DNA of 64,000 nucleotides from Papilionanthe hookeriana x Papilionanthe teres (taxonomy: Eukaryota; Streptophyta; Magnoliopsida; Asparagales; Orchidaceae). Made by a program: the position numbers and the translations under genes. The stretch is taken from contig CM040430.1 in assembly GCA_022702705.1 (NCBI GenBank), positions 11,499,324 through 11,563,323 on the forward strand, in the 5' to 3' direction. Positions within the stretch are counted from its first letter, which is position 1. The number at the start of each line of letters is the position of its first letter. Shown piece after piece: positions 22,602-33,774 of the stretch. Under the pieces are notes generated by a model. The model was not told the DNA's origin, did not search any database, and saw only the letters and a program-made list of their open reading frames with translations.

Positions 22602-22787
22602 TCACTTTCTACTATCGTCATCCTGGGAATCCGCCAAAATGTCCTCCCACCGGAAGATTTTGCATTGCCCTGCAATATTCCGTAGGCATCAATAAAACTT
22701 ACGGTCATAGTTGTGTGTCTGTCGTGATGTCAAAAGTATTGTTTGTAGTCCACAATGACATAACACTCGTTGAGAGGTACTTGACAT
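22602..22787 (-). pseudogene. GRF-type zinc-finger remnant
   Basis: From an ATG at 22787 the frame reads MSSTSQRVLCHCGLQTILLT, then N, R, FY, one stop, C, and later QCKIFRWEDI, ending TGA at 22604-22602. The spacing CxC, N..R.FY.C and C..F.W matches the GRF zinc finger, which plants use in many short (about 100-130 aa) proteins, often transposon-associated. The TGA just before the third Cys inactivates it. It lies about 210 bp downstream of the transposase remnant, in the same orientation. Confidence 0.65.
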
Positions 22788-22999
22788 CCTAGAACTCATA
22801 TTTTCCTGAAATGATAGGCAAGAGAGAAATAATTAGTTGCATATTTGCTAATCAAAAAATGAATGGTCATTAACTCATACAGAAACATGATTCAGAAAAG
22901 ACAGTTAATGCTAACAAAAGTACTGAACAAAATAAAAATCTTCTTTTCAAAACAAATATTGTTTTAAATTATAATGTCATTACAACAAATCAGAAAAAA

Positions 23000-24310
23000 G
23001 ACAATCACTCTTCAACTAATGTGGTGGTTATCTGCTCTTGAAGGACTGTCATTTCATTTGCACCCTCTCTATCCTTTGTGCGAATGGTGGCATTGTCATT
23101 CTCCTCCCGTGACAGAGATTGTCTAATGCGGTATTCAAATGATTCTATATCGGTGGCATATCTCCTCTTCATTCTCCTCGACACACAAGAAATCAACATC
23201 ACCTCGAGCTGGATACCGCCTAATATAGTTATGAAGCACCAGCGTGGCTAACACTATGTGCAACTGTTTCAAAAATGGATAAGGTGGCATATCTCGAAGT
23301 ATGACTCATTTCTTCTTCCAAACTCTAAAAGTTCTCTCAATGACACCTCGCAAAGGATGAATGTCTTTTGTTGAACACCTCTTTTCTGCTTCTTGTAACA
23401 TTACTGGCTCTTTCAAAATCTGGTATATGATACCTGGTGTCAGGGTAGGGTTTAAGATACCCTCGCTGCAATGGGTAGCCAGCATCCACCAAATAATACT
23501 TTCCTGAAATATGATCAACTTTCAGTTAAGCATACCAAAATAATTTGGAGTGATATTGGTACGCAACATACCTTGCGGAGGGTACGGGAAGTTGTACTCT
23601 GGATTTCTCATTGAATTTTTAAAAATTCTACTATCGTGAGCGCTACCCTCCCAACCAGGCATTACAAAATGCAAATGACATGTTGAAATCACATACTGTC
23701 ATGACATTTTGCGTGGGCGTTCCAGAACGGCGGATAAATACAATTTTCTCGTTGTCTGAAATCCTTGCATCAACATGCATTTCATCAATTGTGTCGATGC
23801 AATCCTAAAAAGAACTCAAGTCATTTCATTACTGAATTCATATAGAAGGATATATCATGCAAGTATCAATTTGTACCTTGAAAAATGGCATGTAACGAGC
23901 ATCGTGTCGAATCTCCTTTGGCGTTCATGCAAAAGTTGGATCTGTGGGTTGTATGATGTGTTGTGATAGGCTCACAAGAGCACTCAACCCTACTGAAAAA
24001 TACCTGCTTATTGTCTCCGACGAGTGCTGGAAGCGTTCCATCACCCCGCGCACTGACTCGTTCTGTGATAATACGTAGAGTGTGATGCCCAACCCTCCAA
24101 GGTCAGTTGTCCTAGACGACCTATTAAGTCCATGAGATGTTGTTAGTTCTGCTAGAATGTCATTGAAAACATCCTGCGACATGCGAAAGATGTTTCTAAA
24201 TCTCGTTTGGTGTCCTGTAAGCAGTTCTCCCATCCATTTGTCCCCAAATTGAGATGATGTGTAACAGGGCGAGAGGTTGATGTATGTGTTATAGTAATTG
24301 ATAAGTAAAT
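23000..24310 (-). pseudogene. PIF/Harbinger DDE transposase (HARBI1-like), broken
   Basis: N-terminal part 24233-23925 (open, MGELLTGHQTRFRNIF...ERFQHSSETISRYF...PTDPTFA) ends in an early TGA. After it come RHDARYMPFFK, a 72 bp intron (23876-23805, GT-AG), DCIDTIDEMH, ISDNEKIVFIRRSGTPTQNV, then in another frame GWEGSAHDSRIFKNS...PYPPQ. Further segments are LRGVIERTFRVWKKK and a tail near 23010-23200. The catalytic triad survives at codon level: Asp in DCIDTIDEM (one of two), Asp in AHDSR (codon 23633-23635) and Glu in VIERTF (codon 23336-23338). A stop after TFA, a frameshift near 23655 and further frame changes make it non-functional. Confidence 0.88.
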
Positions 24311-24544
24311 TTATAGCTACATTTCTCCTTCTGCGTCATGCTTCCTCTGGGTCCATAACGATCTAAACTGTACATGCTCAAGCAAATGCATTCAGTATCA
24401 ATAGAAAAAATGCGTTCACTCAAATCACTAAAATAATTAAAATCAATACTGCGATACAAATATCTGAAACAACCACAAATGAAATATAAATGTACAAGAC
24501 CAAATAACATAGAATAACAATTCTAAATCATAAGTTCCACCGAT

Positions 24545-25451
24545 AATAATAATATCGTATATATGCCTCCCGTCGCTCTGTACTAAGTGCAGTAAAGAAG
24601 TCTCTATGGACCGAATCACGGAGGAGGTCGAGAGCAAAGTAGAAAAGGTCAGGGTCCCCTGAAAATTTTGGATCTGCTTCAAGAAGTCCAACTATCTCAA
24701 CAACGGAAGTTTTTTGAACTCTGTGGGGGCATCATTAGATGACTCGACAAGGTATGAGAGCTGGTTTCTTATAGATGCAGCTCCAGTCTTTCTCTTGCTT
24801 TCATAATGGGTTGCTTTGTACGGTTAGTGGACTAAAATTCAGGTGGATCAATGCTATGAAATTTTGCTGAATCATTTGATAAAGCATCCTCCACATTCTC
24901 GGGGGTTTGACCAAAACCTATCTGGCTAGGTGCGCATGCATATTTCCCTGTAGCAACTACCCCACCAAACATCCGGTCTAATTTCTCCTCGAAGTCGGGT
25001 TCTATTCCCGTCATTTTAAACTTCTTTGCAGCTAGCACAACCTGTAGGATAAATTGAAAGATATTCAGTTAGAATGAATATACTGAAAGACATCAGATAT
25101 ATTGAATGAAAAATATTTCACCGTAAGCATTTCTAGCCAACACTCCTCTGAAGCATCAATCGCTCACTTCACTGGATCCCATCCCAATCCGATCGAGCCT
25201 CGCTTCAAATCCTTCCAAATTTTCCACTCTTTTTTGAGCTGGTCTCATTTATTCTTAAGCCGCAGTCTTTCGTATTCCCTGTCTGCAGTCTCCTTGAATT
25301 TTGTAATTATGTTTTGCCAACTTTCTTTATTGAAAAAGGTGTTCGGACTATTTCCCTTTTTAATTTCTGTTAGGCAGATGTTGCAAAATATAACCTTTAT
25401 TTCTTTCTCCCAAAGTGCAAGAGTAGCAACATTTTTATTTTTATTATCCAT
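24545..25451 (-). pseudogene. Harbinger ORF1, Myb/SANT-like DNA-binding protein, broken
   Basis: From a Met near 25451: LWEKEIKVIFCNICLTEIKK, then FFNKESWQNIITKF, then RLRLKNK followed by a stop where W is expected. After the stop DQLKKEWKIWKDL, GLGWDPVK, a stop and AIDASEECWLEML follow. This is the plant Myb/SANT-like (Myb_DNA-bind_3) domain that accompanies PIF transposases; both stops are TGA. An intron with a CTACAG acceptor leads to VVLAAKKFKMTGIEPDFEEK (from 25041) and LDRMFGG...SIDPPEF. A frame-shifted C-terminal helix region follows (LLEADPKFSGDPDLFYFALD, about 24690-24600). Confidence 0.82.
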
Positions 25452-25479
25452 ACTATTAATACGACAAAAAAAACATTCG

Positions 25480-25760
25480 AAATGAATTGAATTAACAAAT
25501 GCCAACATCTACTAAAATTAAAGCATAGAGAGATATAGATTGCAATAAACCAAATAATAGAATTAAGCACAAAAGCACACAACAATTTATATGGTTCGGT
25601 CAAACTGACCTACATCCACGGGAAAGGAATCATATATCTTTATTATGCAATAAAAAATAAGATACATAGCTTCCAATTTACAATGGACCCTGGGAGATCC
25701 CTCATACCTTCCAACTTGGTTACGTACAATGCAATATTAGGCCCTAAATAAAATATACAA
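25480..25760 (-). mobile_element. Ty1/copia LTR-like fragment
   Basis: The reverse complement includes TTTCCCGTGGATGTAGGTCA, GACCGAACCATATAAATTG and TTGTGTGCTTTTGTGC, the common R/U5 pattern of plant copia LTRs. It lies immediately beyond the 5' end of Harbinger ORF1 and may have truncated that element. No primer site or pol recognised. Confidence 0.45.
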
Positions 25761-25849
25761 CTATTAATAACCTTTAAAAACTGAACAAATGCCTTTTCAT
25801 GCATAAATTTTCAGCATACATGGCATTTTACAATCCAAAACAGCAGGTA

Positions 25850-26170
25850 ACATGCCAAGGCTCCCACTTCAAACCGACAGCAACACCCAAATTGCAGGTT
25901 ACACTCAACTCCCAAACTGCAGGTTACACCTAAACACCCAAACCGACAACAACACATATAAGATAACCAAAACTGCAGGTTACACCCAAACACCCAAACT
26001 GGCATCAACTTCCAAACTGGAGGTTACTCTCGAACACCCAAACTGGCACTAACACATATAAGATAACCAAAACTGCAGGTTACACCCAAACACCCAAACA
26101 CTCAAACCGACAGAAACTCCCAAACTGCATGTTTCTCTCAAACTGCAGGTTAAGCCCAAACACTTCAAAT
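25850..26170. repeat. Degenerate tandem repeat on AACTGCAGGTTACACC
   Basis: A 25-35 bp motif, AACTGCAGGTTACACCCAAA plus CACCCAAACYGRCA, recurs about seven times. A larger unit of about 100 bp beginning AACACATATAAGATAACC occurs at about 25950 and 26049. Visible directly. Confidence 0.8.
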
Positions 26171-26318
26171 CGACATCAACACCCAACTCCCATATAAGAT
26201 AAAGATATCATAGGCTATTGAAAACATGAATCATGTTTGATATTTTAAGAAAACTGTAAATCAAGACACTGATTACAGACGTCATTCATAAAACCGAGCA
26301 ATGACAAAGATGAACTAA

Positions 26319-26885
26319 TTTGAACCCAAATTAGCTTAGATCAAAGTATTTGAGGCAACACTGGAAACTTTGAGACATACACCTTGATTCTTATATGGCA
26401 CCTCATTATTTAGCATCATATAAATACTGTTAGATGCATATAATGCATTTGCAACAAAAAAAGTCTTTTGGTATTTCTGATGTAAGCCACAGAAACTGGG
26501 TGAAAAAGTGAAAGAAGATTTGCGTGCATACCACTCACTTGTTTAACACATATGCATCATGCATGCCACTCAATTTGTATTTATCTTTCATGCAAATGCC
26601 ACTGAATTTAGAAGTAGGATAAGAACTATGTGGTGTATGTATGTAAATGCCCCACCAAATAGTAAAAAAAAAAACAATTTATAGTTTAATAAGCCAAAGA
26701 TGAACCAATTTGATGAGACTGTGCAATGCCAAAGATGAACCAATTTGAACCCAAATGAGCTCAGATCAAAGTATTTGAGGCAATACTGGAAACTTTGAGA
26801 CAAACACCTTGATTCTTATATGACACCTCATTATTTAGCATCGTATAAATACTGTTAGATGTATGTAATGCATTTGCAACAAAAA
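26319..26885. repeat. Direct duplication of about 145 bp flanking a MITE
   Basis: The segment starting near GAACCCAAATTAGCTTAGAT and ending GCATTTGCAACAAAAAA occurs at about 26319-26462 and again at 26738-26885 with some 10-15 differences. The stretch between (about 26510-26650) has family P MITE ends. Confidence 0.85.
26510..26655. mobile_element. MITE family P, short internally deleted copy
   Basis: Left end AGAAGATTTGCGTGCATACC and right end GGTGTATGTATGTAAATGCC are inverted; two partial copies seem fused near 26550-26570. Confidence 0.45.
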
Positions 26886-28480
26886 AGATGAAAAATGGTT
26901 ATCCATGTACTAAAAACAAAGTTATCCATGTATAAAAGCAGCAGGAAACTTCAAATAAAATCCAATCTATCGAAAAAGGACACATCTTTGATATTTTAAG
27001 AGAACTGCTAAACAAAAAAGCCAAAACCGAAGCCATATGCTCTCCATGTATTGTAAAACATAGATGCACATGCTTATATGAAGTTTCGTAGAAGATAAAG
27101 CTTTGTGAGGCTATTGAAAAAAGACATCTTTGAGATTGGAGAGAAATGCTAAACAAAGAAGCCAAAACTAAAGCATTCTTAAAGCCATATGCTCCAAATT
27201 TGCTTTAAAGCCAAAACCGAGGCATTCATGAAGCAACTCATTAATATTTGAAGGCAACAACTTTGAGATTTGAAGGCAAATCTTTAATTTTTACATTGAT
27301 AAAGCCATAACCGAGGCATTCATAAAGCTACGCATCATAAAACCACCAAAGAATGGTTAAGCAAAATGAGTGAAGTACTCAAATTAAAACCATATGCTCT
27401 AAAATTGCTACAACCCTTTTACATGTCATGAGACCAATCATCAAAATTTAGAGTAAACAATGATGATTGTTGCAACCAATGACATAGCTGCAAACATGCA
27501 AGAGAATCCACTTCTAACACAATACTAATAAGCATTGCATGTTAAGAAAAATGACATATAGAATATGAAGAATCAGGATTCATGATCACCATATGGTGAA
27601 CGTAGACTTCACTGCCAATTATATGCTTGCCGATATGAAATACTGAAATTCAGAAGTAGGAAGGAATATCCAAGCAACAAGGAAAGTCACATACACATCA
27701 CACAATTCATACGTATTCACATATCTAACACCCAAAGTTAGTTATGTACACCTATAATATCTTGATGTTAAAAATGTGTTTTAAACTAAAAATTAACATA
27801 AAAAAAAGCACCTAGATGAATCCTTTTGCAAACATTTGGTTCTCAGACGAAGCATTGGAAGAGATAAGAGGAAACCTTGGAAGAGATAAGAGGAGACATT
27901 GGAAGAATTGAAGAGGAGACATTGGAAATATATTTGAGGCATTGGAAAGATGTTCTTTTGATTTGGTGGGGGATTGGTTGGATTTTGTTGATGTTCCTTT
28001 GTTATCCATAACAGAGAAAGATATTTGAGGCTATTGCAAACATGACACATCTTTGATATTTAAATCTTCCTGTTATAGAAGACCGCAAGAAAATCCAACC
28101 AAACTGTCCTCTGGGTAGGATTTATTTTTTTACATTTATACCAACTAAATATCTAAATCTTTCACATCAATACATAAAAATGGTAGAAATTGAAGTTTGT
28201 GTTTAATATATGTAAATAAATAAGAATTGAGTGATAGAAATTAAAGTTCGTGTTGAATAATACAAGGCAGAGTACTTGAAGCAGTATTAAGCATAATCAT
28301 ACATTCTCGAGTTTAACAACTAGAACTAATATATTATATTTGCATATCCAACATTTTGAAATAATTATTATTTATTTTTTAGCCTATTAAGGGGGTTGAT
28401 CTACTTAGAAATTAAACTTTGTTGATGCAAACTAAAATTTTAATCCATTTTATATAAGGTATGTAGCCTGATTGGAAGGC
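26886..28480. other. AT-rich spacer with scattered GCCAAAACCGA-type repeats
   Basis: No supported gene. AAGCCAAAACCGAAGCC-like segments recur between 27000 and 27330. A GGAAGAGATAAGAGGA... repeat lies at 27855-27925. Family P MITE fragments lie near 27690-27750 and 28125-28250. Confidence 0.45.
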
Positions 28481-29180
28481 AGAACAAATGACACCAGTAT
28501 CAAGAGGCACCAAGGCGCCCAAACACTAGCTCTAAGTTTGTATGTAAGGTATATATGGAGCTCAAACGACACCAGTATCAGGCGCCCAAGTGATGCGCAG
28601 ATGCCTCGACGCCACTTCGAGCACCTCCTTGCCATGATTCAGTCAAGGCTCACGCATGTGCCATTTTGAGGCATTGTAGCATTTCCAGGCACGACATTAC
28701 CCAAATTCATGATTACAATCTGAGAGAGCAGAATGACAGCGCCCGAGAGCGGCGCATATGTGTCAGGAGCGGTTTCTACGCAGTTAGGGATTTAAGCCCA
28801 TGTTTCATGAGAAACACTCTTAAGCACGTGGTAAACTCTGGAAAGGCTTTATACATAAGCGGTGAAAGTTCGAGAGGCGTATTTCAGAGCAAGCAATTTC
28901 TCTTGTGCAATCAAGAGAGGATTTGGAGCGTAATTATTGTACGTTTCAGTGATGTAGGGAGTAGATCTGAGTGGCGAAATTATTTACACATTTCTTCTTT
29001 CATAGTGAAATTTTGATGTGGCGTGACTCGATGATTTTTTCCCGTTCTCGAGTTTTTTCACGTTTAATCTTAGTATGTTTTTCTAGAATAACTTTTTTTG
29101 TGCATTCTGCTCATAATTTACTTCGAATTTCTCAGATCGATGTGACCTTACTTTCTACGATGTGGTTTTATTTATAAATC
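28481..29180 (+). mobile_element. Ty1/copia LTR-like fragment
   Basis: Contains CATAGTGAAATTTTGATGTG near 28995 and TTTTCCCGTTCTCGAGTTTT...TTCACGTTTAATC near 29035-29065, the pattern seen at the end of plant copia LTRs and also near 53370. The open frame 28666-29016 shows no domain. An imperfect repeat of GACACCAGTATCA lies at about 28490 and 28567. LTR ends not located. Confidence 0.4.
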
Positions 29181-31310
29181 AATCGAAGCTCTAGTATTCC
29201 ATCCAAACACTTTCATCTAATGAAGTAAAGCCTAATATGTGCTTTCATCTTACTATATTTGAGCCTAAACTTCTCTGACACGCTTTAACTTAATATAAAA
29301 TTAACTAGTGAGAGTTACCTGGCAAGCATGGCAAATAGGACAAAATAAATGGTATCATCATAGTTGTTTTTAAACATTGATGTGAGAGCGCAAAATGGAC
29401 TCATCAATACTAGGGCTAAACAAATGTCTATTTCAAACAATGTTGTGACAACATTATTATTTCCCAAATATGTCATATATCTTGGACTATATATATTATA
29501 TGATTCTTTTCTTTATCTTCCTCTTTTTTCTATTATTATCGGAGGAAATATTGTCGGTGCATTATGCGGTTTGTGGCTCCGGTGGGTCACGACTCTTACC
29601 CACAAAGGTGATAAAGATTCATTAACCAATGACTCCATTCACATGATTCTTATGATTGAAAAGAAATGATGACTGATACAAAGTGCTGTCATATGAGAAG
29701 AAAATTAAGACGATGTGTGTGACTTAGAGTTTGATTTGAGGATACTTTGCTTGTTTGTTAGATGGTATGACTTGAAATTACACCAACTAGTTAAATAAAA
29801 CTCGAAAAATATCCCACTTTTATCCTCTAATTTGAGACTTAGAATGAAATTAATTAACAATGCGAGCGATTAATAAACAGTCTATGATGTAGTGCCACAA
29901 AGAGTATAGAGGTATAGGACGAAATATTATTAAATTTTGGGGGTATATACATACATACGACGCCGTTCTTATGTATTTACATATCTAACACCTTAACGGT
30001 TTTAAAATTTTAAAATTATGGGCTATTAAAATTTTATCCACCCTGTGCAGTAGTTTGTCGATGGTGACAAGTTTCTAACTGATTTCAGCTCACAGAGTAC
30101 GAACGTTATATCAAATGCACATCTATATTCACAGTCAAAGTAATTGCATGTCAGTAAGGATGTGACCCGAGTTCTCTGTCCGCATGGTTTGACCCAATGG
30201 TAACACAAATTAGCGATTACGACCACAGCTCTCCAACCAGGTGATTGCCGCCAAATGACACCATTATATTAAGATCATGGTCGTAGCCCGTATGTTCCCC
30301 AACGACTTTCTACCATTTGTCCTGTGAATCATAATGGTACAATTGATTGACATAAAGTCTTTTGTCAGCCGAGGTCTACTTAAATTTGTTCATTTAGCAA
30401 ACATTCACCCCAGATCTACAAAGATACCTTATACGACGCAACCCATGGTTGTTGACATGGATTATTTTGTCAGGTTAGGTTGACTACCTCCTCTGACTAA
30501 GTAAATCAGGGCACGACGATCCCAGATGATGAAACCATGATATCTTGGTCGGGTTTCGTCTTCGTCCCCCCACAATCTGCTTTAAGCTTCAAGTGATCAA
30601 TTTTACAGTTTAAAGTCTTATGTCTGTTGCTATTATATATTGAATACTCAATCGAAAGTGTTCTTCCATTATCGGGAGGGATAATTAACCATAAGGACTT
30701 GCACTTATGGGAAATCTTAAATCCCAAATTAAAAAGTCCTTACAAAATAAGAGTGAAATCTCTCGGTAATTTCTTATCTACAATTCAATATGTCTTATGA
30801 AAATTCGACCCTCCAAAGCTCTGTTAAAATATAATAAAAATAATTGCAGAAGGTTTCTTGAGAAGCGGCCGTGAATTTTCAGAGCCCACATACGTATGTA
30901 AACTTCTCTAAATATTTATGAGCCTGTATTATTTTTCAAAGTACATGGCCAATTATAAAAATATAATCTCATATGTTTTAAATATTTACCATAAGAAACA
31001 TACTTGAGTAAAGATGTAACCTTTTATATCTTCCATCAACAGAACAATCAGTAAGAATACAATAACAAAACTGAATATCACGATTCATGAAAAAAAACAC
31101 AAATGTGCAGGTCCTGACAACATGCTCAGGACCATAACATGAAATCTGTATTTTGGGACTTAAATTTTGACTTATTTGCAGCTGCAAAATCAAATTACAA
31201 GTTCCTGAAATATCTTCACATCTGAAAAACATTTCTTCCTTCTTCTAAACAATCATAACTGTTACTAATGTCAGAAGAGATATCACTAGAGGCCATGAAT
31301 GAATCTGCCA
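29181..31310. other. AT-rich intergenic stretch downstream of the IQD gene
   Basis: No gene recognised. A 101-codon open frame on + (29364-29669) has two hydrophobic segments (about residues 35-75) but no family match; probably chance. One MITE family P end lies at about 29940-29998. Confidence 0.45.
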
Positions 31311-33051
31311 TTAATCATTCCCATTGATCTGCAACAATAAAGAGTAAACCAAGCTACTAAATGAAAAACCATGACTAATACTGTACTGATTAATTCAATC
31401 TTACCTCATACCCTGCTGGAGATCTGCAATAGTTTTTGTTTGTTAGCACAGTGCTTGTTGAACCACATTCACTCTCTATGAACGACATATTAGATTTATC
31501 AAGCTTCATGTACCATGGACATTCATAAATATTTCCTGCCAAACCAACATGAGAAGAAGATCTCTGCATCCTGATTCCTCCTGCAACATTTCTTCCCTCC
31601 ACAGACTGTCTTCTCTTACTCGATTGCCTCTCATTTGCATCAAGTCGCTGCTTTGGAGCACTTTGGGACCTCAACTTAGCTCTGGAAGACTCTGTGTTAG
31701 CCATGTAATTGGGATACAGAGGATGATCGTAAGAAGTATGTGGGGGCATGGACATGGCTGATAGTTGAGGACTATTCTGAGCTGTGGGAATATAAAATTC
31801 TTCAAAGTTCATGCTGTAAACCCTTGGACTCATCTCTGTTAAAGCTGATGGAACAGGGGAGAACTGTGCAGGGAGATCAGCCTTGCTAGGTGTACGACAT
31901 GATGAATTGTAATTAGAAAACCTCTTATCAGATTCTTTCAATGAATAGCTTCTTCCTCCGAGATCCATCTCTACAATTTTGACATATTCTTCCTCGTTAT
32001 AATCCGGTTCCTGAGATTATAAAGTGTCATGATTTACATTTTGTAGTTGGAACTAAAAGCTGAGTCGTGCGGAATAAAGATAAAAATTGAATTTTGGCTC
32101 ACAAATGGATGATGCCTTGGTGATCTCCTGTAGTTCTGGTGTTTTAATGGCGTGGACTGTGTTGCTTCCACCATTCGGATTCTTTCAGCGAGAGCTCTTT
32201 CTTGAGCTTTAACCAGTGCTTGCATGCATCTGAGTGTAGCATTCGCCTGTTTTCTAACCAGGTGCCCTCTCACTAAAGCTTGCATTTTTACTAATCCCTT
32301 CAGTGCATTCAAAGCTTTTCTTGCCTGCAGGAGTCAAATTGTAAGTATTTGATTCACCTTTATAAATATTTTTCCATACCCACGAAATTATCTTCTCAAA
32401 TCCCAATACCTTCAAATTAAAATTTTTATTAAAAAAGCTTCTTTTTTAAAAAAATTTAAGAGGAGCAAAACTTCTCTTGTGTTCCCCTTTTTGATTCCTT
32501 TATAGCATTCCCTTCACAGCTAAACAATTCGCTATTTCCTTTCAAACAAATCAAAGCGAATAATTCTTCCATGCTGCAGAAACTTTTAAAAGAACAATCT
32601 GACAAATGAAACCTTTGTTATAAGTGAGTACCAGATAAGATCTGAAGAAAGACTGGATTTTGATGGCAGAAGCCTCCTCAATCGCTCTGTTTGTTCTATC
32701 ATTCACCGTGGCTGTAAGCCGCACAACAGCCGCAGCGGCATGCGCCGCCACCACAGCAGCTTCAGCAGCTGCTGCAGTGGCCACCGCAACCGCCACGGCT
32801 CTTCTCTTCTGATCAATCTCAAACTCCATTAATCCATGGCTGCAAGCTTCGCTTAAACTTTGCTCTGTTGAGTTAAATTCCTTCGCTGCTCCCACAGATC
32901 TCCGAAAGCTCCATCTTTTCTCCTTAGCAGCCGGAAAAGGCACTGAAGCAAATCTGTTTTCTGTATTCCAATCTGGATTTGAATCTCCACTCTTCTCCTT
33001 ACTCTTCTTCCCTGCAAAAATGTTTCGAAGCCAACTGCTTGTCTTCCCCAT
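31311..33051 (-). CDS. IQD-family calmodulin-binding protein
   Basis: Four minus-strand exons join in phase 0: 33051-32632 (140 codons), 32324-32103 (74), 32010-31405 (202) and 31328-31311 (5 codons plus stop), 421 aa. All introns are GT-AG. The N-terminus MGKTSSWLRNIFAGKKSKEK is the basic IQD start. The IQ67 region spans exons 1 and 2 (AIKIQSFFRSYL | ARKALNALKGLVKMQALVRG...), with the intron at the position conserved in IQD genes. The C-terminal DUF4005 has RSQSAPKQR and YMANTESSRAK. IQD proteins bind calmodulin through IQ, 1-5-10 and 1-8-14 motifs and act as scaffolds at microtubules, plasma membrane and nucleus. An Ala-rich run (about residues 85-115) is normal. No stop or frameshift was found, so it is probably functional. 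Subfamily member not assigned. See the entry at 33308-33406 for a possible upstream coding exon. Confidence 0.93.
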
Positions 33052-33307
33052 TTGGCGTTCTAAAGCTTTCTGAAAAAACACCTTATATATTACTGTTCAG
33101 AATGCATCTCAGCTGTTATTCAATCATATCTTTTAGATGATAAAGCAACTATTTTTATTGAAATTACAGCAGAATATCTTACATATATATTTTATTATTA
33201 TTATTTTTTGCACTTTACGGGGACGGCAAGTGGGCGCTGGAGGATTGTGTTAATGGAGGAAAGAGCGCGGAAAGGAAGGGATAAATGGGCATGTGGGGGG
33301 AACTGAC

Positions 33308-33406
33308 CATTAACGTGGATTCATCTGTGGACCATTTCTTCTGTATACTAACAGAAGAGCCAGTTTTCAGACAATGATCCGTACCATCAATCAACTCCAT
33401 TATCAT
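33308..33406 (-). other. Possible upstream exon of the IQD gene (5' UTR or N-terminal extension)
   Basis: An open 33-codon stretch starting ATG at 33406 ends ATG|GTCAGT (donor at 33307). A strong acceptor TTTTTTCAG lies just upstream of the main ATG (exon resumes at 33069). Joining them preserves frame and adds KALERQ before MGKTSS, extending the protein to about 460 aa. IQD genes often carry a 5' UTR intron, so this may be leader rather than protein. The phase match alone has a one-in-three chance. Confidence 0.5.
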
Positions 33407-33411
33407 TGCTC

Positions 33412-33443
<32 letters not shown>

Positions 33444-33488
33444 AAAATGTATCTACATACCACAGTTCTTATGGTATTTACTGGGGAT

Positions 33489-33774
33489 ATGTCAACCGTA
33501 CGCAGGAGCTGCGTGCAGAATGAGTTACACGGGGGTTACACGGAGGTTACAAGGGGGTTACAAGCATGTTATAACCCCCTTATACCCTCCGTGTAACTCC
33601 CGTGTAACATCTATGTAATCTTTTAACCTCTGTAACCTACAACTAGATGAAATAGGAACACACATGTTATAAGTGAGTTACACTGGAGTTACAAGGAGGT
33701 TATAACACGTTTGTAACCCCATTGTAACCTCCGTGTAACTCATTTCGCACGCAGCTTAAACGTACGGTTGACGT
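33489..33774. mobile_element. MITE with GTTACA-rich palindromic core
   Basis: Terminal inverted repeats of about 45 bp: left GTCAACCGTACGCAGGAGCT...GAGTTACACGG, right (reverse complement) GTCAACCGTACGTTTAAGCT...GAGTTACACGG. The interior has GGGGGTTACA/GGAGGTTACA units and their complements, making nested hairpins. Non-coding. It lies about 80 bp upstream of the first putative IQD exon, within the promoter region. Confidence 0.75.

Larger units (their letters stand above)
21870..25470 (-). mobile_element. Decayed PIF/Harbinger DNA transposon
   Basis: Minus-strand genes in order: Myb/SANT-like ORF (25451-24545), DDE transposase (24310-23000) and a GRF zinc-finger remnant (22787-22602). This is the two-ORF organisation of PIF/Harbinger. 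A candidate left terminus GGGCCTGTTTGGCGCTGCCC at 21870 is preceded by TAA (21867-21869), the family's usual TWA target site. The matching right terminus was not found; copia LTR sequence near 25480-25760 has probably replaced it. Stops and frameshifts show it is dead. Confidence 0.7.

Noticed and set aside
29364..29669. Possible small membrane protein
   Set aside because: Two hydrophobic stretches but AT-rich codon noise, no homologue recognised and no neighbouring exons or promoter signals.
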